Origin: Juglans regia | Lineage: Eukaryota; Streptophyta; Magnoliopsida; Fagales; Juglandaceae | Length of the DNA stretch: 64,000 bases | Assembly: GCF_001411555.2 (NCBI RefSeq) | Contig: NC_049909.1 | Coordinates: forward strand, 14,132,686 to 14,196,685 | Direction: 5' to 3' | In this document: positions 56,014-64,000 of the stretch, piece by piece | Position numbering within the stretch: the first letter of the stretch is position 1 | How the letters are laid out: each line of letters opens with the position of its first letter | Notes under the pieces: model-generated | What the model was told of the DNA's origin: nothing | The model's database searches: none | What the model saw: only the letters and a program-made list of their open reading frames with translations | Translations under genes and position numbers: made by a program

Positions 56014-56400
56014 TGAGAAATCCGGTGATCCATGAGACTTATCCAAAGTTGTTGTTGATTCTCTGGATGCCGTAATGCTGGTTATAATAATACTTTATTT
56101 GTGGCGGCTAGCTCTTTCTAGGACCTATAGTTCCCATGTCGGAATCAAAACAGTTTGTTCACCCTGGACATGCCAATGAAACTTGACACACATAATATAT
56201 TTGCAGGACTGAGAGGGACCTAGGTTAACTTTCCAGCCATTGAAGTATCCAACCTTTGCAATTTCTTCTTGTCGATGCATGTAGTGCGTGTTGTACCTTG
56301 ATAGAGACAATTGAATAATTGTATGAGCAAACAGTGAACAATTAAATGCGTAAACTATAATCTCTTAACAAATTTCCTTGGTACAATCAACAAAGGCCCT
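56014..56400 (+). pseudogene. CPI1 pseudogene fragment 2, right part (exon 7 and 3' flank)
   Basis: It continues exon 7 after CACTA 2 (gagaaatccggtgatccatg ...). It matches 11,115-11,296 with frameshifting indels (for example ggcggctagctctttctagg for ggcgcctgtttctggg) and ends with the same catgccaatgaaacttgac stop region. The 3' flank follows to about 56,395. Confidence 0.9.
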
Positions 56401-56475
56401 TCTTAAAAGAATTTAGAAGAATGATTTGTACGCACGCTTTAAGTCTCATATAGTTTCTTTTTGGAAAGGTAGGCT

Positions 56476-56640
56476 TTGAGTAATGCTACTTAGAGTGTAC
56501 AAGTGTCGCGCAATCGTTTTGAAAAAGAATGAAGTTTACTATTAAAAAAATTAATTTTTTTTTCATTTAGTTCCATATTTACTCACTTTTTTTAAAAAAA
56601 TTTACGCGACACTTGCACAATCCACAACTGAAAATATCAT
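56476..56640. mobile_element. Fold-back MITE, family A (copy 5)
   Basis: It begins gagtaatgctacttagagtg with gtacaagtgtcgcgcaatcg. The right arm is acgcgacacttgcacaatcc and ends aaaatatcattt. The centre has ttaatttttttttcattt. Same layout as the other family A copies. Confidence 0.65.
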
Positions 56641-57590
56641 TTCTCATTTTGTTATAGCTATTTCCTGTCACTTTCTTTACGTTGAATTTTGTCATAATTA
56701 TTTTCAATACTATCTTCTATTTCATTTTGAACATTTGTAGAATCTGTGTTTTCTATTTGGTGAGGAACTATTTTTTTTCATAAAAGCGAAATTGATCAGG
56801 TTTTATTTGGTTAGAAATAAAAATAAAGAAAATATCTCAAATATTATAATACAAATTATATCTCATGAAATGTAAGAAAAATCACATGTTATATATAGCT
56901 TTTATATATTAGTTATAGTTTTTTGCTAAATTTTAGTTATTTTGTGTCAAACAATATTATGCACATTAGGAGAAAAACAAATGGATAATTTCACAAGAAT
57001 AAATAATTCACATGAATAAATTAAACAAGAGAACTAATATCATATAACAATAATTATTTCCAAACATAAGTCTAATATCATTCTTGAAATTCAAGTAATC
57101 ATAAGTATAAAATATTTTTAGAACTGTTCTTTGAAAGCATTAGTATATTTCTAGAATATGTAATAATATCATTCATGTACCTTTGTTGAGGCGCTTGTCA
57201 AAGGATCTGAGGCATGCCTGTGACCAGTCGCCCTTATCAAGAAGGGAGGGGTCCACTCATGATTTTATAATTTTTTTTTTTTAGTTTTCTAATTTTTACT
57301 TATTTTTATATATTTTCCTTTTCTTATTTATTATTTGTTGTGACAAATGGATGTACATGCGGCTAAATTTGGCACATGGCTCATTGTGATTGGTGAGGAT
57401 GTGGTTTATATGCAACGTGTCCAAGATTTCATTAGTGGGTGTTAGATATATGTAACTGAGTGATCAAAATGATGGAAGTTGAGAATACACAGATGAAAAA
57501 GTTTAAAATTAAAAGTAAAAAGGTAATCCATCTAACAACCAAACCATAGAAACTATTTTAATATTCTTTAACCATTAATGACGATTTAAT
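56641..57590. other. Intergenic AT-rich DNA
   Basis: I see no gene, RNA or clear element in this stretch. Confidence 0.4.
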
Positions 57591-58790
57591 GATATGTTCG
57601 GCTGATAATCTTTAGTCTGATATCCATCCATGATATTCGCCCTAGGTATTAATTCTCTCTGCATAACAGTTGATTTGAAGTCCTAACAATCCACGATCCA
57701 ATTAGGATTAGAGAAGGTCAAGTCATGAGGCAAACCTTCTCATCACACGGCCGACCATATAAATAAAGGTCAAAGAACACGCATGAGGTAACTTCTAAAC
57801 CATCTGAAAATTAAAATACTCTTTACACTATATACTGACTTAGACATCGGAGGTGTTATCCACCACAGCGAGCCATTCTCATCTTCTTGTTGTAGGTTAC
57901 AAAAAGTTGTTAGCAGGAATACGAAACACATCTATAATTGTTGGCGTCATATGTGGGATATTTTTCTCAACGTGTCTTTCACACGCCTGCAACAACATGC
58001 TCTCAAGTAAACCGCAATCAAGAAACTGCAATAACAAGTAGTCAAGCAAATAGCAAAATGGAGGGAAGATTTGCAAAGATGGAGGAAAGGTTGTGGAAGA
58101 TGACCCTAGAAATGGGAAAAAAGTGCAGAAAATGTTGCACGATGCCATGACGAGAGAAACAGGCAGAATCGCAGAACACAGGCCAAACGAACTTCGATGA
58201 TGAGGAAAAGGGGAAGATGCATCAAGACTTGTGCATCTCATGGACAAGTACGAGAAGATGGCCAAGAAGATAGGCACCTTCTCCTTTGTCAACCACCTGC
58301 TCAACAACAAGGATCTGCCTTACAATATAGACATAATGATGGTGCCAGTTTGGAGATGTTCAAAGCCCATCGAATATATCCTAGATGACTCTCCATTGTT
58401 TCTCTGGAGAGATTGCGTGCAAGGCTTTCTTCTTGACTCTGAAGGGTGTAGTAAGAGGGTGGTTTGGAGATTTACAGCCAGACTCTATAAACAGCTTTGA
58501 GGAACTCGCCAACACAATTTATGGCTAGCAGACGAAGAAGGCAGCCTACGGCATACCTCCTGATTGTCAAACAATAGGAGAATGAGAGCCTGAAAGCGTA
58601 CCTCGTCAGGTTTAACAAGGAGCACTTAATTTTCGATGTTCAAGATGAGAAGATAACGCTTGTGGTGCTCCTAGAAGGCGCTGACCAAGGAGTCATTTAT
58701 GATAGAGTTGGCAAGTAGAACTCTAACTACACTGCGAGATTTAATGGATAGGACAGATGACTTCGTCAATACCAAAGACACACTTAGGGC
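57591..58790 (+). pseudogene. Ty3/gypsy LTR end, leader and gag relic
   Basis: A promoter-like part (catataaataaagg at about 57,755) leads to tgttggcgtcatatgtggga (57,940-57,959), which resembles the sequence after a tRNA primer site. The gag follows with frame changes: MDKYEKMAKKIGTFSFVNHL (58,237-58,296), FKAHRIYPR (58,362-58,388), then a degraded end with QDEKITLVVLLEGADQ (about 58,640-58,690). It is related to the minus-strand gag at 17,560-18,624. Pol is absent; the relic stops against the LINE fragment. Confidence 0.7.
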
Positions 58791-58809
58791 CTTACCCCTT
58801 AACTACATC

Positions 58810-59758
58810 CTTATTCATATAAGTAGGCATAAATGAACCTACTATCTCAATATCTTCATTAGCCAACTCCACCATCCCAGGCTGCTGCTCACCACCATAT
58901 TCTAGTGATCCTTTAGGATAAACCTATTGCCTCAAGAACCTACCACCCTCCTCAATAGACCCCTTCCCTCGATCACTCGAGGTTTCACCAGAATCAGTTG
59001 TGGTTCTAAACCCTCTTCTCCTTATACCCAACTCTGCTCTGAGCCATGAACCATACTGATTTTCATTCTTACTAAATATGAAGTTTCCATTACTATGTGA
59101 GCAACCTTGGCTACCATGATAAAAAAAAACCTACCACAGTTGAGACAAATTCTAGGTAGTTTTTCATATCTAATTGGCACCCACATACTTTTAGAGCCAA
59201 CCTTGATAGTTCTACCTAGAGCCACAGCCCTTTGCAGGTCCAGGTTCACTTAACCCTTAGGTATTCACCCCATCCCACATCATCTTCTGACACATTCACA
59301 TCTAAAACTCCCCCAATTGTCCTTCCAATTAATTCTTCATACTTGCGATTCATACAGCAAAATGGTAAGTCATGAAGTTGAATCTAGAAAAAATCAGAAT
59401 TGAACTCCATGGCATGGGGTTGTGTCAGGCTATCGAAATTCTTCAAAACAAAAAGGTTTGCATCAAATAATCAGGGCCTCCCAACCATCACTCTATGGCA
59501 GTCACTGGCGTTTGCAAAAGAAATAACAAAAGTATTTGCTCTTAATTCCACAAACTTTACTGCCTTGTTAACTTTCCATATTTTAAGCATAGTCGACTTC
59601 ACCACTTCTTTACTCAAGAAGCTTTCAGTCAAAACCTTCCCAGCTAAACTCCTATTTTCCTTTTCTTTCAAACCTTCCCACTTTCCTCCTGTATTGTTAT
59701 CTCTTGTTGTTCCATTCAGTTTCAGTTTATTCCAGACTGCCTCAAGTTCCTCCATCAC
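58810..59758 (-). pseudogene. L1-type LINE ORF1 fragment (DUF4283)
   Basis: The minus strand from the ATG at 59,756-59,758 (MMEELEAVWNKLKLN) encodes a DUF4283-like domain (SLAGKVLTESFLSKEVVKST, NTFVISFANASDCHRVMVGR). After a shift it continues with FFQIQLHDLPFCCMNRKYEE and GVLDVNVSEDD, then VGSKSMWVPIRYEKLPRICL with a half-destroyed CCHC knuckle (CLNCGRF, the later C/H residues lost). It ends at about 58,810. ORF2 (endonuclease/RT) is missing, so the 3' end is lost, which is unusual for a LINE. Confidence 0.8.
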
Positions 59759-59809
59759 TCACCTCACCTCACAAAATCACTATCTTGTTTGAGAGAATAA
59801 AAAAAATGG

Positions 59810-60460
59810 CATTGTTCCACCTCTACTCAGTGGGAGCAGAGAGACTTGCACCCTCTTCCTATTGGATTCTAGAGAAAGAGAGAAGACTCCAGCAATTCCT
59901 TGATAATGATATTGATATATCATCAACCCACCTTATCTAAATTCCAAATCCCGTACTATCAATGGTAAGAGATTATATGCTTGTAACTATCTATATAATA
60001 ATATCAATTCAATTCTTAGGAGTTGACTCAAGGGTAATGATTTTAAGGTTTTAATCGCAAATAACTTTCAAAATTTATCAGAATAAAAGAATTTGTTCTT
60101 TAATTATCTGGGATGGATTGCAGAAGTTCGAGAAAGCTTGAATATGAGGAAGAGTTATGAGTTATGGACTGCTTAGTTTCTGCTCTCTTACCAACCGATG
60201 ATAAAGAAGCTATGGTGTAAAGCCATTGCTTGACATCCCGACAAACTGATGATAAAGATCATGTTATACTATCTACTTTTAAGTAAAGATCAAAACTATG
60301 AAAGCTACTTTCACTTTCCCTGTATCCGAGTAAGATGGAACTTTTCATGTCACTTTTTCCCCTCATTTTGATTAATTGGTGAGTTTTGGATATGTTGGTG
60401 CTTAAATACTTTTTATAAATTGATGTACTTTATGATATATTATAGATTGTAAAATTATTT
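59810..60460. other. Intergenic DNA
   Basis: Positions 59,920-59,990 (atatatcatcaacccacctt ... atcaatggtaagaga) resemble the 57-bp repeat family at 24,711-24,881 and the DNA near 23,995. No gene is visible. Confidence 0.4.
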
Positions 60461-60464
60461 TTAG

Positions 60465-60860
60465 TAGTCGTTTGGATCGTAAATTGATATGAAATTAGTT
60501 AAGATGATTTGTGAATAGCAATGAAATTGTTGAGTTAAGATAAGCTGAAATGAGACGAGTTAGATTTTAAAAATGAGATGATGTTTGGATAATATCAATT
60601 TTGAAAATAAGAATGATCTCAACTCATCTCATATAATAATTACAATTTTTTTAAATTTTATATAAAATATAATAAATAATTCGAATTTTTTAATTTTTAA
60701 AATAATAATAATATTAAAAATTAATATTTTAATAAATTTTTATTAAAATTTTAATTTTTATCTCAAATTATTATAAATTGCACCATACAAGTAAAATGAG
60801 ATAGTTTTAATTTTTAAAAATAAAATGAGATGGTTTTGGATACCACTAAAACCGATGAGT
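60465..60860. mobile_element. Tourist-like MITE relative, diverged or composite
   Basis: It begins tcgtttggatcgtaaattg and ends atggttttggataccacta, with internal atgagatgatgtttggat, ctcaactcatctcat and AT-rich filler, like the element at 32,102-32,296. Two copies may be nested. The edges and target duplication are not clear. Confidence 0.45.
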
Positions 60861-62255
60861 CTAATACAGTACTACTGGACTTGGTGTGTCAGACTAGTGA
60901 GGCTTGGACTGTTGAGATGGGTCATGTGTTTCGGTCTAGAGCACGGCAATGGTCAGTCGTTGTCAAAGTTTAAATTTTAATTAAAATTTAAATTTTTATT
61001 AAAGCTAAAATGTTTAAAGAGGTTAATTTATATTGAATTAATTATTTTAAATTTAATATTTTTTATATTTTTTTATATTTTATAAATATATTTTATATAT
61101 TAATTAATAATTTAATTTTTACTATCTAAATAAATTACTTAATATAAAAAATAAGAGAAATGAAGAAAATAGACAGTGAAAATAAATATTTTTTAATAAA
61201 ATATTATTTTAGTGGGGTGAATAATAATTCACCATGACTTTTGATTTTATATTTATTATAACTCATAATTTAATTTAAAGTGATTTAGGGCAAGTGCTAT
61301 GAGGCTTGGACTGTTGGAGAGACGGGTGTGTTTCGGTATAAGACTTGGCCTGTTGGTCTAAGAGCATCCTCAAGGTATTAGTTAAAATTAAAAGATATTT
61401 TTTATAAATATAAGATAAATTTAATTTTTATCTATTTTATTTACATAAATTTTACATTAAAATAATTATTTTTTTATTATATAACAATAAAATAATATAA
61501 GATGAATTTGATTTAATTATTCACATCAAATCTCCATATTGAATTATCTACTTATTCATTATATAGTAATGAGTAACTAATAATTTCAAAAATATTTAAT
61601 TTTTTTAATTATTAATTTATTTTATTTTATCATATTTTACTATTCTACCTATTATATATTAATTAATAATCATATTATAATTAAATTAATATATCACTAA
61701 CTCAAATTAATATATCAATTCTGATAAAAATATGTGATAGAAAGAAATTGTGAGAAAAATAATTGATAAAATATGTATTTGATGTATGTACAGTAACTTT
61801 TAAATTTTAAAAAAATTTTAAAAGTCACTATAACTAAATTTTAATTATTTGAAATTTACGTAATCTATTATAAACATATTTTATTTTTTAATAATTAAAT
61901 ATTTAATAAATTTAATTTTTAACTAATCTATTAAAATGCTCTTGGAAATGTCAGTATGAGGCTTGAACCGTAGATCTCATAAATGTCAATATCTAGTCAT
62001 CTCCATAAACAATTTTGAAATAACGGAGAGAGACTCTGAGATTCGAGCATGTGTGAAGTAGTAATACTATGCCAGTTTGCTCACACGTGTGCTTGTAAAT
62101 TACACTTTTTAAAATATTTTTTAAATATATTTAAATATTTTTAAAAAATAAAAGAAATATCAATATACTAATACTCATTTTTTTAATAATTAAATAAAAA
62201 ATATTAAAAAATAAAATACACGAACGATCAAATTGAGGAACAAATTTAGAGGACA
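60861..62255. other. Very AT-rich intergenic DNA
   Basis: Runs of ttaaaatttt and tatttaataa type sequence. No open frame or element boundary that I can support. Confidence 0.4.
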
Positions 62256-62842
62256 TAGTTGGGGGTGGGCAAAGCTACGACCACTCCAACTCCGTCCCAG
62301 CTCTGACGGCAATTCGACTCTGACAGTCGGATTTTTCAGAAATTGGAGTTAAAGTCGGAGTCAAAGTAACTCCAACTCCGAATGCAGATATTTAAAAAAA
62401 ATAAAAAATAGCCTAACTAAAACGATGTCCTTTTATTCACAAAGGGATCCAAAACGCAAGACCTCCTTCGTTTCTTTCTCACTTTTTCCCCTCATTCTTG
62501 CACAAGAACTCTCTCCTATCTGGTTCTCCTTCTCCAACATCTTCTGTCCTCGTCGCCTGCACCGCCACAAGCCACCGTAAAGGGAACTTCATTCGTCATT
62601 CTTTCTTGTAAGCCTTACATCTTAATATTTTTTTATAAGAGTTTTAATTATTTGTTAATTGAATGATTTAGAGTTCGAAAATTATTGAAGTTGTTTGTGA
62701 AATTTATTATTTTTGTTGTTGATTTATTGTTTGAATTGGGGGATTTCTATTTTTAGGGTTTTAGTAATGAGATTTGTGGGATTTTTTTGGAAAAAATGGA
62801 TTGGTTCCCTTCAGACAATGTCCACTCGATGTTTGCTTGACT

Positions 62843-63085
62843 GTGGCTCGAGCAAACATCACAAAGATTGTTCGAACGAGTCTTCGTTCGAGTGTGGCTC
62901 AAGCAAGTTGAACATAGATTATTCGCTCGAGCCTTCATTGCTTAAGTGTTCCACATTGCTTAAGCGAACATCACACAGATTATTCGATCACACATTTGCT
63001 CAAGAGAACTTCACATAGATTCTTCGCTTGAGTGTGGCTCAAGCAAACTTCACACAAATTGTTCGCTCGAGTATAGCTCGACCGA
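62843..63085. repeat. Degenerate minisatellite, about 40-bp unit, in hAT leader
   Basis: About six diverged units share words gtggctc(g/a)agcaa, ac(a/t)tcacacagatt and (g/a)ttcg(c/a)tcgag. Each unit contains a tcgag core. It lies between the hAT subterminal region and the transposase start. Confidence 0.75.
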
Positions 63086-63241
63086 ACGTTCAATTTTTGT
63101 GTTTTATTTATTTTTAAAATTACAAACACAACTAGACACATATTTTTCCTTCTAAATGTGTTTCCAATGTGTATATAATTTTCATAAAATATTAAATGAC
63201 AGTTGTTTGTTAATTGTTTCAAATTATTTGCATATAAAATT

Positions 63242-64000
63242 ATGGATGCTACACCATCTCACCGCGATTCTTCACAAGAGGATGCCGCACAGCCGTTGGC
63301 GTCACCAACAGGTCCTTTGGATCATAGAACCCCGTCTAGAGCAGCTACCTCTTATGCAAGTAATCGAGTCCCAGTAGATCTAGAAGATATTAATATGCTT
63401 AATGACGAGGAGGAGTTGATGAATGTTGAGGCTAATCGACAATCACGACCTAGTAAAAAAAGGTTGTGGACATGGGAACATTTCACAAAAGTTCCGATAA
63501 GTGTGAGAACTTGTAGGCTTGATGCCACTACTTTAGAAAACTATGTGGTTGTCGGTATTAATAGCACATCTTACGGGCTACTAGCGGTATAAGATACACA
63601 AAGGGTTGGTGGAAACTTATCAGATGAAGCTGAGTTACGAGACTTCTACGGCCATTGATGGCACACAAATTAAGAAACTATAAATCCCTTAATATAGTGA
63701 GAAGATGTTGAGGAATGTTCTTGCAGAGATGATCATCACTGATGAGATGCCTTTTACCATGGGTGACAAGGTAGGCTTCCGCAAATTTGTGCACACTTTA
63801 AAGCTACAATTTCTCATGCCTTCATGGTATACGATAATGTGCGATTGTTTCAAAAGGCATGCCAAGGAGAAGGAAATGTTTGTCGTCACTAGTCAAAAGT
63901 GTCATTTACGACTGATACATGAACCTTTATACAGAATGTGGACTACATGTGTATCACAACCCACTTTATTAACAGTGAGTGGATGTTGCAAAAGCGAATT
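63242..64000 (+). pseudogene. hAT transposase, N-terminal part, frame-broken
   Basis: From the ATG at 63,242 (MDATPSHRDSSQEDAAQPLA) an acidic N-terminus leads to KKRLWTWEHFTKVP, the start of a BED-type zinc finger, then a stop at about 63,590. In other frames the transposase continues: LAEMIITDEMPFTMGDKVGF and RKFVHTLKLQFLMPSWYTIM with CDCFKRHAKEKEMFV (63,720-63,890), which correspond to the helical region before the catalytic core of ZBED/RICESLEEPER-type hAT proteins. The zinc-finger cysteines are not intact. The catalytic part would be outside the window. Confidence 0.75.

Larger units (their letters stand above)
62256..64000 (+). mobile_element. hAT transposon, 5' part, continues past window end
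   Basis: The start gttgggggtgggcaaagc resembles plant hAT termini, and subterminal words actccaactccg, gactctgacagtcgg and ggagtcaaagtaactcc (62,282-62,380) are typical hAT subterminal repeats. A leader, a degenerate minisatellite (62,843-63,085) and a transposase frame (from 63,242) follow. The 3' end is outside the window, so boundaries and target duplication cannot be tested. Confidence 0.65.

Overview
The window is nuclear DNA from a flowering plant, probably a woody eudicot. The evidence is a multi-exon sterol-pathway gene (cycloeucalenol cycloisomerase, CPI1), a cluster of plant-specific DUF247/UPF0481 genes, AT-rich intergenic DNA, and dense nested plant transposons (Ty3/gypsy, Ty1/copia, CACTA, hAT, LINE, MITEs). 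I cannot name the species. A Fagales-like tree is a weak guess.

Layout. Positions 1-7,360 are transposon debris on the minus strand: a gypsy gag with only nonsense damage, a gag-chromodomain deletion derivative, an LTR-like block, a copia gag with its PBS, and a 172-bp MITE with a perfect 9-bp target duplication. Positions 7,669-11,296 hold CPI1 in seven exons, one intron of which contains a fragment of plastid 23S rRNA. Positions 14,500-47,400 hold the DUF247 cluster: three full-length or near full-length genes (25.6, 34.0 and 39.6-42.5 kb), one copy with a broken C-terminus (15.65 kb), and two clear pseudogenes (19.0 and 46.7 kb). The cluster grew by segmental duplication. Leader exons, promoter blocks, 3' flanks and MITEs recur between copies, and two decayed CPI1 3' fragments (35.65 kb and 49.9/56.0 kb) show that CPI1 was copied along with its DUF247 neighbours.

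The spaces are filled by a 3.5-kb CACTA element (27.9-31.4 kb), a truncated copia (36.0-37.9 kb), a 463-bp element with 34-bp terminal inverted repeats (38.0 kb), a GC-rich region bounded by direct repeats (43.6-46.7 kb), and a gypsy pol relic (47.9-49.9 kb). A three-level nest follows: CPI1 pseudogene exon 7 is split by a 5.7-kb CACTA element (TSD TGA), which is itself split by a 3-kb solo LTR (TSD TTCTG). Positions 56.4-64.0 kb carry a gypsy LTR/gag, a LINE ORF1 fragment, AT-rich DNA and the start of a hAT transposon that runs off the window.

The host genes are CPI1 (ER sterol synthesis) and the DUF247 family. Some DUF247 proteins are self-incompatibility determinants in grasses, but the role of these copies is unknown. 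Everything else is mobile DNA or its remains. Exon boundaries are read by eye from splice signals and protein similarity recalled from family knowledge; no search was run.
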